A DNA stretch of 64,000 nucleotides, from contig NW_003546279.1 of assembly GCF_000090795.2 (NCBI RefSeq), forward strand, positions 390,731-454,730, written 5' to 3'. Below are positions 52,465 to 63,293 of this stretch, piece by piece (position 1 is the first letter of the stretch; the number at the start of each line of letters is the position of its first letter). The notes under the pieces were generated by a model. The model was not told the DNA's origin. It ran no database searches and was given only the letters and a program-made list of their open reading frames with translations. The position numbers and the translations under genes are program-made. The stretch is from Amphimedon queenslandica (lineage: Eukaryota > Porifera > Demospongiae > Haplosclerida > Niphatidae).

Positions 52465-53443
52465 TCAACTAGTAGAGAAACAGCATTTCTTCTTTGGGCC
52501 ACCTTTACCAGAAGAAGCCTTACCTCCCCTCCCTCCCTCTCTCTTTCTCTCCTCCTCCACATTAAGTTGTAATGGACTGGTAGCATCATCAAAACTCTCG
52601 GCTGAGTCAATGCTGGTCAGTATAGCCTCGCTCGGAGAGAGAACAGAATCAGACTTATCCCTGCACCTGCTCTGTACAGCAACTACCAGACCATCAATGG
52701 CCTCCTTTATCCCTCTCCCTGTCATTGGGTTAACTATAAAATGAAGCTTCTTTGGTATAGACGTGTTCTCAAGGAGTGCCGAGACGTGTTCCTGTAGAGA
52801 AGCAATTGATTCCGTCATTGGGTCCCTCTCATCATTAAAAGAGTTGCCCCATAAAGAGAAGACCAACATGTCCGGGGATTTGTTGTAAGACAGGGCACTT
52901 TCAATCGAGAGGTTCAAACAGGTTAGAGTATCCAGTCTGTCAGGGTCGTTCAGATAGACCAGTATGACTCCGTTACAACGATGATAATAGTTGGAGGTCA
53001 GCGAAGCATATCTTTCCAAACCTCCCGTATCAAATATTGATATCTACAGAAATAGTAACAAGGTCAAGAATGTTGTTATATTAAAAACTTGAACAAACTG
53101 GCATACAATAAACTTTCAGTATAGTTTTAAAGTAGTTGTTTCATGACTAATGAATTCTTAGGACTAAAGGCTTGTTAGCACCTTACCTTTGATAAAGCCA
53201 CCACATTATTATCAACACTAAAGTCTCTCCCTCCCTTTTCTTCCTTACCTTGCACTTTAGTCCTCTCACAACAGTTGAGTATATGCAGCAATCTATTCCA
53301 CCACCACTAGCTGGTTCCGTGGCCTCTGGAGATCCTGCCAACTTCTTCAAATGGTTGAATATGGCAGTCTTACCCACTCCAGCTAATCCTGAGAGAACGA
53401 AAGAGAATTGGGCAACACCACTGACTTGGGAAGAGACGGCCAT
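52465..53443 (-). CDS. Divergent Ras/Rab-like small GTPase R
   Basis: Two exons: 53443 to about 53250 and about 53043 to 52465. The start MAVSSQVSGVAQFSFVLSGL leads to a P-loop GLAGVGKT (G1 intact). Exon 2 begins at G3, in the form FDTGGLERYASL, then a Rab-like YYHRCNGVILVYL core. G4 is degenerate: NSFND follows LWG where NKxD is expected. G5 (SA(K/L)) appears lost (VNPMTG). The tail has GKGGPKKKCCFSTS, a basic stretch with two cysteines close to the end but not a standard CC, CxC or CaaX ending. Of the three clustered paralogues it has lost guanine-specificity motifs while keeping phosphate-binding ones. The protein is about 240-250 residues. Specific function unknown. Confidence 0.75.
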
Positions 53444-53594
53444 CTTTCCTTGAGGAAGAGGAATTTATTAATTAAAAGTAAATTAAACTCTAACTAAACC
53501 AACAACATGAACATGTGCAGTTTAAAACAAACTAAAAATGTTATTTTGCAAAATAATGAATAAACTGTGAAAATTTACAATAAAAATATTTATA

Positions 53595-54562
53595 TCAACA
53601 TTTGCTACAGATCTTTTGACGCCAGGTCTGTGGTCTTGAGCTATTTTCATGTGATTCTTGATCGCTGAGTGTGAAGCTGGTGCTCATGTTGACTGATACT
53701 ACAGTGTCAATGTGTCTCATGAAACTGTGCAATGCTTCCATCACATTGTGCCCAGTGAGAGCTGATACCGAGTAATGAAGGTTGTCTGGTATCGAGTATT
53801 CTCTCATGAACGCTTGGGCCTCAGGACTTGGGACAGACTCTCCTGGACCAAGCTTATCAGACTTGTTGCCCCATAACGACAGGATTACCCTCTCACCCCG
53901 GGAAGAAGCAGTTCTTGCTTCATCAATCCATCCTTTCAGAGCAAACAGTGTGCTCAGTTGATCTGGACTGGCATCATACACTAATATGACAGCCTGACAG
54001 TATCTGTAATAGCTAGAGGTCATTGAGTTGTATCTCTCCAATCCACCTGTGTCCCATAGTGTGACCTGTTAAAAGGAATATGAAAGATTAAGTAAGCTCT
54101 CATTGTATTGAAATGATATTCATGAGGTGAGCTCTAGTGGTTTCAGTCAAAATCAGTCCATCATTCTATTGTTTGTCAAACAAATCTAAGCAATCATAAA
54201 CTCTTTTGCTCAATCCTGCATTCATTTACTGCAGATCTACAGACAGTAACTGATTATAAACTTTATAGCTCTACAACACATTCCTTGCAATTAGTCTACT
54301 CTACTAAACTGATTAATTGTCATGGACCAACACTGAGTTCAGGGCCATGCACTCCACAGCCATTTCGTACATCACTCACATTGTATTCCTTATCGTCAAT
54401 TGTCTTCTTGTAAGTATAGCACTCGATCCCCCCGTCACTCTTTGAATTGCTGAGGGATTGTGGTGGAGGTGTTTGAATGAAGTCTCCTGTTTCAACTCTC
54501 TTGAATATGGTGGACTTACCAACACCAAAAACACCAGCCAGTATAACTGTGAGCTCTGGCAT
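53595..54562 (-). CDS. Ras/Rab-like small GTPase S (canonical motifs)
   Basis: Two exons split just before G3, as in its neighbours. Exon 1 (54562 to about 54379): MPELTVILAGVFGVGKSTIF, with G1 GVFGVGKS. Exon 2 (about 54065 to 53595): LWDTGGLERYNSMTSSYYR (G3), AVILVYDASPDQLSTL, ILSLWGNKSDKLG (G4 NKSD intact) and HYSVSALTGHNVMEAL (G5 SAL intact). The tail ends RQKICSKC, with a CxxC at the very end that could be lipidated though it is not a classical Rab motif. About 210 residues, the usual Rab size. Gly replaces Ala in DTAG. Head-to-head with GTPase T. Which Rab subfamily it comes from is not clear. Confidence 0.8.
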
Positions 54563-54729
54563 GGCAACCTAAAATGACTCTATATCTCTCGGCGGAGCTC
54601 TTGGTCTAGTCCCTTTATTTCACTTTAGTCTGCTACTGCTACTGCTGAATGAGCTCCTCAGCATTCTTTCAGCAATTAATAGCATCAGCCCAGCCCCGCC
54701 CTCACGCCACTTGAGAGCTAGAGAGGGCA
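54563..54729. promoter_or_regulatory. Divergent promoter between GTPases S and T
   Basis: 167 bp between opposite start codons. CT-rich, with repeated 'ctgctactgctactgctg'-type wording at about 54630-54648. No specific factor site recognised. Confidence 0.35.
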
Positions 54730-55432
54730 ATGGCCGAAGACATTCCTTCATACAAAGTGATACTAGCAGGACTGAAAGGAGTGGGCAAAAGCACTCTCTT
54801 AGGTATGCTGGACTCAAAAGTTGATGTAGAGTTTGGAGAGAGTATTCTTTTATCAGTGGAGAAAGGTGAAAGCAGTCGAGGGAGGACAAAGTTAAAAATA
54901 GAAACCAAATGCAACGACAGTGTGATATATGTAAGTCAGCAGTCATTGGTTATCAGTATATGGTACTCCCTTTCTCTTTTATAAGGTGTGGGTGTGGGAT
55001 ACAGCAGGTATGGAGAAACACAGTGGATCGATAGGGATGACAAAGAGCTACTTTCAAGAAGCTCACGGAGCCATATTGGTTTATGAAAGAGGAAGGGACG
55101 AAACCAAGACAGCGCTACAGGAATGGGCTAAGCTGACAAGAGCAGAATCACCAGACTGTGTCCTCTCCTTGTGGTGCAACAATAGAAATGAAGAGATTGG
55201 AACGAGTGAATTGACAAGAGATACGTTGACTGATATTGCATCTCATTATAAAATTAAAGACCATTTAATGTTTACTTATGTCCCTGGACGAGACACTGAG
55301 GTGGTTCACACTTATTTTAATACTTTGATGTGCGAAATTCACAGGAAACTACCTCCAAGAAGGCCACACAGTGAATCTGTGAAACTGGAGAGCGATCACT
55401 CCAATAAAAAGTGCTGCAGTAAAAGACAATGA
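54730..55432 (+). CDS. Divergent Ras/Rab-like small GTPase T
   Basis: Two exons: 54730 to about 54930 and about 54986 to 55432. The start MAEDIPSYKVILAGLKGVGK contains G1 GLKGVGKS. Exon 2 begins VWVWDTAGMEKHSGSIGMT, with the classical DTAG form of G3. The GAILVYERGRDETKTALQEW core follows. G4 is replaced by NNRNEE after LWC, and G5 by VPGRD, so guanine-recognition motifs are degenerate. It ends SDHSNKKCCSKRQ, a basic dicysteine tail like that of GTPase R. The intron lies immediately before G3 as in both neighbours, which supports common origin by local duplication followed by inversion. Confidence 0.78.
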
Positions 55433-55508
55433 GTTTCTAATTCTATTTTTTTAAGTGTGTAACTGTTTTAAGTTTTTAAAATCAAAATTCAACAATATCA
55501 GTTCATTA

Positions 55509-57746
55509 TTAGCTAACGTTGTATCTCCATTCCTTTATTCCTAACAAATGATGGCTAACAGTCCATCCTTCTTTACGTAACTGATCCAAAATGGAGGAGA
55601 ATAAATCATTAATGATGTCCTGACATACATCAACAAGTACACTCTCATCAGTACCTGAAAGACAATCAAAGGTCAATAGAATGTGGTGATAATATTAATC
55701 ACTATAATCTTTACAAATGCATGACATCATTGCTGTATCTGTATATACAGCACAGTCACTCACTCTCTACTCCTTTCCTTATAAGGAGTGCATAGTCCTT
55801 TAGGTAATTACTGTCACCATAGCAACCACCACACACAAACTCAATGAGCTCAACAGTCAGACCAGCCTTCAGTTGGTCACTGGATGAAGAGCCGCAATGA
55901 AAGGCAACTCGAACTATAAACAAGTAACAATTTATCACCTTTTCTGATGCATCACACATAATCTTATGTTGTTCAGATTGAACTGATTCACATCTAGTAT
56001 GGTTTTTTGAAGTTGATTTTTAAAAGTTGCTTTAAAATTGAACAAGAGTACCTGCACAGGGATTCTGGTAAAATTTCATCAAAGTTAAAAAGGAAGGGAA
56101 TTCCTCAATTTTATTACATTTTCCAATACGTATACATGTTCTTATGTTGCTTACTTTGTCTTTTGGTTTTTGACAGTTTTATAATAAACTTTTGTCCTTT
56201 ATTGAATTGTAAAATAGATCGTGAATAATCACTTGAACTATAGAAATAATAATGACAATAATAAATTAGCTGATGAACGCTCACTGTATCAATACACTTG
56301 AAAGGCTGGAGCCATACTCTACAGTAAAGAATCTTTCCTGCCCTGAGGAGAGGATCAATTAATATTAACAACTATTAATAACTTACTGAATAACAGTGGC
56401 TCCTCTCTGTTGACTATATTGGGCTCTGAGATTGTCCCATTTAAGAATAAATTCCTCATTAATAAATGTAGGCGGTTACAATTTAGTGTTTCCATGGAAA
56501 CGACAGAAACAGCTTTATAATTTGAATACAAATGAAGTAAAGTGAAAGAAAAGAAGAGAGACCAGACAAACCTGTGGGGTATGCTGAGTGGGTGTGGCTA
56601 TATCAATAACTTACACTGTCTGTCCAGCTATCAAAGGTGTGATAATCAGTCCAATTAATAATCCACACAAGTTAACGAGGGTCTCCTAGTTATTATTAAC
56701 ATTATAATAATAAATATACATTAATACTAACTTGGCTGCCATCTTTAGCTGACACGTCAGCCATATTGTCTCTCCTTGCTTGATGCTGAACTAATGCTGC
56801 TCTAGTTGCTCCACCAGCCACACCTACTACCGACTGAGACACGTGTATAATGTATGCATTGCAGTCTATTGCACTATAATTAATATATGCTTATTGTGTA
56901 CTTAATGTATACGGCTGGTTTAGTGTATGGTACATGTATAGACATTATATGTGACATGAACAAAAGGCCGAAGGTTGACAATCCTAACCACAAGCCGCAA
57001 ATATGTGTTGCATAGACTAATAAGGTGCGGTGACAATGTTTTATTGATTTGTACCTGAGTAATGCTAGCAAGACAAGCTATCAGTAAGAAGCAGGAGGGA
57101 AAGAAAGGAGATACCAGCTGCATACAAATGGCAATGTCATTTAATATGTCAGCAATCAATCTAATAACAAATTAATTAATTAATTAATTAATCGCTAACA
57201 TCATTATACCTCCATTTCTTAGCATTACAATCTAAATCATATCTAAAATAAACAAAATATAAATATCTATTATCATAATTAATGTGTTACCCTCTCAACC
57301 AGGCAAACAGGATACGCCCAGTCATGCCAAGTCCGTCCTTCAGTATCCAGGTTAGAGTAGCGGCCACAGGAGAGGCGGAGCTATCCCCCACCCCCACACC
57401 TTTCAACATGGCGTGTGTTGCCAGTGTACCTGTAATGTACGAACAAAAGGCCTGCAACATGTAATGGGAGTGGCTATTTATAAACCACACCTACTTGTAA
57501 TGTATCCCATAGTTGATATTGAAGATAGTCCTCACTGACACTGTTGGGGTAGCCTTGAGGTAGGAACACTTCCTTCAATTAATAGTTAATGGAGTGGTGT
57601 AGTTTAGGTTAATGTGTCACCTTTAATGTATCAGCTAGTCTTGTATTCCTTGCTTTACTGGTCACCCTCACAGTGTCTCCTATCATCATGTAGCTCCTGG
57701 CTGATGAGCTCCCTCCGTAAACCTCAGACAATCTACTGGTAGACAT
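55509..57746 (-). CDS. RUSF1: RUS1-family protein (RUSF1/C16orf58-like)
   Basis: Member of the Root UVB Sensitive family; the animal homologue's role is not established. The start at 57746 gives MSTSRLSEVYGGSSSARSYM. The conserved core spans exons: FLPQGYPNSVSEDYLQYQLW (57510-57580; human LPQGYPDSVSPDYLPYQLWD), AFCSYITGTLATHAMLKGVG, LTWILKDGLGMTGRILFAWL, YDLDCNAKKWRLIADILNDI, AGGATRAALVQHQARRDNMA (about 56760-56820) and SAKDGSQETLVNLCGLLIGL. C-terminal exons (55890-55509) encode AFHCGSSSSDQLKAGLTVEL and LRKEGWTVSHHLLGIKEWRY then NVS. Several hydrophobic segments suggest a membrane protein. Stop 55509-55511. One intron (about 55920-56280) holds a dispersed repeat. Confidence 0.9.
55985..56165. 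repeat. Dispersed AT-rich repeat copy in RUSF1 intron
   Basis: 'gatttttaaaagttgcttta', 'cacagggattctggtaaaat', 'attcctcaattttattacat' and 'cgtatacatgttcttatgtt' match the family consensus, in the same orientation as the copy at 43890-44060. Confidence 0.7.
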
Positions 57747-57821
57747 TTTTAATTTATATGAAACGTGACACACCCACTAATGAATATTTAATCAGCATTG
57801 CATTCTGGTTAATAAAAATAA

Positions 57822-58725
57822 TTAGAGATTGTCCTGTAGTTCAGTTTCTGATTCCAGTGCATACACTTGATTGTCATTCTCATCAACAAGAACGTCGCTC
57901 CTTCCTCTTCTTGATTTGATGCGCTGGTGTACACAAATATTGACAACAACCAAGTAATAAACAATAATAAACAACATCAAAGCAACACTCAACCATATGA
58001 ATACCTACAAAATAATAATCAAACAATTGATTTTAGACACAAAAACTGCAACATACTATTGATGTTATTAGGTGTCCATAAAACTTGTATCCATCATTAA
58101 GAGGCAGTGTAGCACTGATGCAGCTACAAAGTTATTAATTAATTGTGTGGGTGGATGACCAGTCTTACCTGTTTGTCGTGTTTGATTCTTTGATTGCTTT
58201 ACAGGTATCGTTAGTACCTGAGGTTAGTGCTATCCCGAGAAGAAACTGGAATATTGTGATTATTACAAGAAATATCAACTCAATAATGAGGTCAAAGCGC
58301 ATTCTATAAGAGGAATCATAAATGTCTCAGTCTCCACTAGTACCATTAGTAGGTATGTTAATCATCATTAGACAGTGTTAAATAACTTACAGTGCGCAAC
58401 CAAGGATCACTTTGAATGCCAGAGCAAAAAACATGACCAGTGAATAAACCATAACCAAACACTCTCCATAAATAATGAAGGAACACAGACCACTGCTCTT
58501 TCCCAAGTGTACTGTACCACTCGGAATGTCATAATCAGCATAGAGAATACATGAGCCACGGGAACTGTTGCTGTAAAACTCCTCATTGAGTATTTCAATT
58601 TGCTTCCTCAGTACAGTAGTAAAAGAGACTATTGCGAATGTGAAGACAACAAGAAACAAAGACCCAACCACAATATTAGCTAGTCTAGCTCTCTTGTTTC
58701 TCTGTCTTCTCGAATGATTCTCCAT
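57822..58725 (-). CDS. TMEM179-like four-transmembrane protein, copy V
   Basis: The start at 58725 gives MENHSRRQRNKRARLANIVV. TM1 is VVGSLFLVVFTFAIVSFTTV. The first extracellular loop has RGSCILYADYDI and SSGLCSFIIYGE, the Cys pattern of TMEM179 (RGxCLLF...CxF). Then come TM2 VMVYSLVMFFALAFKVILG, TM3 LIFLVIITIFQFLLGIALTS, and TM4 VFIWLSVALMLFIIVYYLVV. The cytosolic tail is basic then acidic (HQRIKSRRGRSDVLVDEND). Four or five exons; stop 57822-57824. Family assignment rests on topology and loop cysteines, not on long identity. A claudin/MARVEL-like four-TM protein is the alternative. It is a tandem paralogue of copy W. Confidence 0.6.
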
Positions 58726-58813
58726 TTCCACTCACAGGGGCCACTGGTTATTGAGGTTAATAATCACATTTAAAAGTTATAAAAGTTATTAGAAGTTAAT
58801 TAAAAGTTATTAA

Positions 58814-59661
58814 TCATTGTTTAGCCTTCTTAGCTTGCCTCCTTCCATAGCAGTACATGATGACACAGAAAACATAAAACACTGTTATACCAACTAGAAC
58901 AGCAAAACCAAGCCAAGCAGTTGCCTAAGGATGAAATGAATATAATAATATTAATAATAATGCATGCATCATACCTCAGCAACTTGAAGTCCCTTTTGAA
59001 AATGATATCCACCCACATTACTGGAACTACAACTATTATTATAAGCTTTCAATAAAGATCAATGTGTGTGTATGTACTAACCCTTCTCCGTCATGCTGTG
59101 ATCTGAAGTTCCTGCAAGTCAAGCTAAACCCAACACTGGTGACAACACTTGTACAGAATGACAACAACATCATTAAAGTAACCGACACTAATTCAAAGAT
59201 TAAGAAACAGCTCATCCTGTGTCAGAAAACATTAACAATCAGACTGCAGGCAGTGTATAGTCTTACATGCTCCATCCTCCAACTATCTTGATGATCATTG
59301 CCACTATTGAGAGTATGGCATACACTGCTATGACCACTTCGCCTCCAATACCAAGTCTACAGGACCCATCAGTCCCCAGATCAATAGTATTACCATCACT
59401 GTGATAGTCTGCATTCAATATACAGGAACCACTGGTGACACCTTGGGCACCATTAGTCCTCTGATAGACATAAGAGAATGAACTAAAGGACACTATGGAG
59501 AGTATCAGCAACACAAAGAAAGCAAGAGCTAGCAAGGCATTAAAGAAACGAGAAGCAACTCGTTTTGGCTTTGAGGCAGGGGCAGCAGGACTCTTCTTTA
59601 TAGAAGGACTATCATCCCCAGCCACTGGATCATCAAGCAACTCGTTACCATTGTCACTCAT
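58814..59661 (-). CDS. TMEM179-like four-transmembrane protein, copy W
   Basis: The start at 59661 gives MSDNGNELLDDPVAGDDSPS, a longer cytosolic N-terminus with Lys/Pro/Ala. TM1 is FFNALLALAFFVLLILSIVS. Loop 1 has SGSCILNADYHSDGNTIDLG and GSCRLGIGGE, matching copy V's SCIL-ADY pattern. Then TM2 VVIAVYAILSIVAMIIKIVG, TM3 LELVSVTLMMLLSFCTSVVT followed by SVGFSLTCRNF (TMEM179 has SVGFTMWC at this point), loop 2 with further Cys, and TM4 TAWLGFAVLVGITVFYVFCV. It ends MYCYGRRQAKKAKQ; stop 58814-58816. The SVGF..TC match makes the TMEM179 link stronger here than in copy V. Confidence 0.65.
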
Positions 59662-59777
59662 CCTTCACTCTTTTTTAATGAGGCACCCCTTCAGATCAGA
59701 GAAGCAAAGTCAGTATGTGGGTGTGGCTCATTAATAACTCATTATGATGTCACAGAAAGAACATAACAATGAATAAG

Positions 59778-61477
59778 TTAATTAGTTGGGCGCGGTTTCC
59801 TTGATCCAAGATGGTGTGGATCCTGTGATGGATAATAGAGAGCAGGAGGAGGAATGGGCCCCGGGGGGAGTGGGGGAATCCAACCTGACTGAGACCGCTG
59901 GCTACCATAGTAACCAGGAGCTTGTGGGGGAGCACCTAATAACAATAACAACAATAAAAGAATAAACATAAAGAAATAAACAATAATAACAATGAAAGAA
60001 TAACAATATTTACCAGGAGGAGGAGGGGGAGGTGCTAACTGGTAATTACCGCCAGTTGATTTCAAATTGAGAGGATCAAATGTGTCATTAACAGGTGGTG
60101 GTAACTCTATTAATCATTGACAGATAATAACAATTAAAGTATAATTAACTTACCATCAGGTAAACCAGGTACTGGCCCAGTTAGGCTACGCTTGTTAGCT
60201 CCGCCCCCTCCAATCATTCCGGACTGTGATCTGCCCCACAATACCTTAAGTCTATTACCTATCAATCAATTAATCATTAATTAACTGTTATATTAATTAC
60301 CTTTAATTATTAGTTTACTGAAAGTTTGTTCAACTGCTTTTTCAGCTGCTGGACGAGTAGTAAATGTAATAAATGCACAATTTTGTTTATGAATGACATT
60401 AATGTCTTCTATTTCACCAAACTGATAGAAATGATCCCTATTATTGAACCAATAGTTATTATTACTAATAATAAGTTACAAAACCTTAGGTCTCTTTCAC
60501 TGATGTCATCAGACAGACCTCCAATGTATAGCGAGGTTATACTCTTGTCTTCTGGTGGACTCAGTTGCGGTAATTCTTTAGCTTGTCCAAGGAGTTTCTC
60601 TGCTACAGGATCGTTGGTTCCATAATACCTGTCCTTGATATTTTGCAAGGACAATGGATCTGATGGATCCGATGGCATCTCATGTCTATGTGTATGCATC
60701 AGCAATAATAAATAAATAATAATAATAATAATTGATTGATATTAATACCTGTAGGGACATTCTTCTCCTCTTTTACATTCTCCCTTGACCCAGAATGAGC
60801 AGATGTGTGGTCTGTTCCTCTTATAGTAAGGAGTGGTTCTCGCTAGTTTCAATAACAAGTCACTAGGAGCCTGAGCCTTCCCTACAGCACCACCTGGTTC
60901 CGTATTACCAGTATTAGCAATCTATGACAACAAAAGTGATAAACAACAACAATAAACAAACCTCTTTCTGTATATTTTGTATGTAGTATTCCTTGTTGAC
61001 GTCACTTTTTGGCAAATCATCTTTAACCTTCAAAGCATGGTCTCTGACTTGAACTGGGAGTCCATACTCAAGGTCAAGTAGACACGTTTGACAAACATTC
61101 TTCAGTTGGGCACAAACCTATCCAAATAATAATAATAATCCATTAATAATTAATAGTAACCTGACATATTTCTGTTCTCTTGTACCTCATTCTGGCCCCA
61201 GGGCACCACCTAAACACTGTAAACGGGCGATTGCAGATCTTACACTCATCGCCATAACTGTCCTTCAACTAGTAAGGATATGTACATGTAACATGTCATG
61301 TACTGATTTAATAAATACCATTCTTAAATATGGATTATCTCCTAAACAGGTTTGACAAAGAATAGGGAATTCCTAACAATAAACAACAACAAACAGTAAA
61401 AGACAATAAACAAAAAAACGTACAGACTGCTCCCAGTTCAATCTGTTGTAAGTATTGGCCGACTTCGAGAGTGCCAT
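59778..61477 (-). CDS. RBM22: Pre-mRNA-splicing factor RBM22
   Basis: Spliceosomal protein (yeast Cwc2/Ecm2-like) that contacts U6 snRNA and the pre-mRNA in the activated spliceosome. The start at 61477 gives [17 protein letters not shown], with [38 protein letters not shown] and [20 protein letters not shown], the N-terminal Cys-rich zinc module. Then [20 protein letters not shown] with GEECPYRHE (CCCH finger, 60740-60850), [19 protein letters not shown] and an [20 protein letters not shown] (RNP2) and [19 protein letters not shown] (RNP1). VLWGRSQ follows, then a Pro-rich tail ([20 protein letters not shown]). Stop 59778-59780. All diagnostic parts are present, about 400 residues, and it is broken into nine or so exons. 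Confidence 0.95.
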
Positions 61478-61575
61478 CTTATCTTGAAAGTTAAAACCAC
61501 ACCCACCTCAATTAATGCATTACAATTACAGCTCAACTAATATTATTAATATTTCAAGTGTTTTTAATGTTTAGT

Positions 61576-63293
61576 TTATTCTACAATAGCTGTGACTACT
61601 CCAGTTCCTATTGTTTTCCCTCCATCTCTCAGAGTAAACCTCTGTCCCTTTTCAATTGGTATCCCAGTCCGTAACTGCAAGCTTAACTCTGTATCATCTC
61701 CAGGCATTATCATATCCTTACCCTAAACAACAACAAAAAAATAAACAACAACAACAACGACAGGTTATACCTCAGGTAGGGTGATGGCAGCTGTTATTCT
61801 AGTAGTTTTAGTGAAGAGAACTGGCGAATAGTTTGTTACAAATGGAGTGTGCCTCCCACCTTTCTCTTTCTCCAGTACGTAAACCTTAGCAGCAAAGATA
61901 ATAATGATAATGGCTAATGATGATTGCTTACCTGTGCCTTTATCTTGGAGTGAGTGTCCATTGACCCAGGAGCTATTAACACCTGACCACGCTTGATGTC
62001 CTCTCTCTTGACACTTCTAATTAATGCCCCCAACTGATCTCCCGCTTTAGCCTCATCCAACTCTTTATGAAATATTTCCAATCCTAAACAATAAAATAAG
62101 AATTAATACTAATCTAATTATAATTAATTAATATTTGTTACCTTTAACAACAGTGCTAAATTTATTTTCATATCCAATGATTTCAACATTGTCACCTTTT
62201 TTCAACACTCCCCTCTCCAGTCGACCAGTAACCACAGTACCTCGTCCAGGGATAGAGTACACTTCTTCTATTGGGAGTAGGAGTGGTTTATCAACATCAC
62301 GAACTGGTAATGGAATCCACGAATCAACATGTGAAAGTAGCTTAAGTATAGAGTCACGTCCTATTTCAGGGTCTTTGTCCTCCAGAGCACACCTGGCAGA
62401 CCCAGTGATGAACGGAGTGTTCTCTCCATCATAGCCATATTCTGATAGCACTTCCCTCATTTCAAGTTCAACTAGTTCTAACATTTCACCATCAACCATG
62501 TCAGCCTTATTGACATAGACCACGACGTGTTTGATACCAATCTGCAAATAAGTAGAAGCAACTAATGACTGCTGGTAGGAGCTAGTGTTCATACTTGATT
62601 AGCTAGCAGTAAGTGCTCTCTTGTTTGAGGCATTTGGCCATCATTAGCAGCAACTACAAGAATAGCCCCATCCATTTGAGCAGTTCCTATTAATCACTAT
62701 TAATAACTATTAATAACCAGTATTATTAATACGAACCAGTTATCATGTTCTTAATGTAGTCAGCGTGTCCAGGGCAGTCGATGTGAGCATAGTGTCTGTT
62801 GTCTGTTTGGTACTCCACATGAGCTGCTGATATGGTAATACCTCTCAGTCTCTCCTCTGGAGCATTATCAATGTCACCGTAGGACTTGTAACTAGCCCCA
62901 CCCACTTCAGATAATACTAATTAAACAACACAACTACACATTGGATCATAATACTGCCTGTACTACAAACCTTTAGTAATAGCAGCAGTGAGACTGGTTT
63001 TACCATGATCAACATGTCCTAATGTGCCAATGTTAATATGAGGCTTATCACGTTTATAAACTGCTTTCTCCGCAGAATAGGATCTCACTGGAGTAACTGA
63101 AGTGAACACATAACAGGACTGAAATGAGTTATACATAATATCTACCTGATAACTTTCTTAGTTCATAATTAGTCTAGAAATTGACAAAAGTAACAGAGCA
63201 ACATAACTGGCCACAAACTTTGATACTGAAACATCTAGAAAACAAGAAGCTTCTACCATAGACACTACCACGAGACAAAACATGAGCAGCCAT
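61576..63293 (-). CDS. TUFM: Mitochondrial elongation factor Tu
   Basis: GTPase delivering aminoacyl-tRNA to the mitochondrial ribosome. The start at 63293 gives [12 protein letters not shown], fitting a presequence; the small 5' exon joins to [20 protein letters not shown]. Motifs: G1 [10 protein letters not shown] (about 63010), G2 region [16 protein letters not shown]3 [15 protein letters not shown] (about 62770), [20 protein letters not shown]4 VNKADMVD (about 62510) and G5 [10 protein letters not shown]. Domain [22 protein letters not shown] (about 62225). Domain [22 protein letters not shown] (61850) and ending [14 protein letters not shown]. Stop 61576-61578. The exact 5' splicing is uncertain: an alternative exon 'TNYELRKLS' near 63157 would also keep frame. 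Confidence 0.95.
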
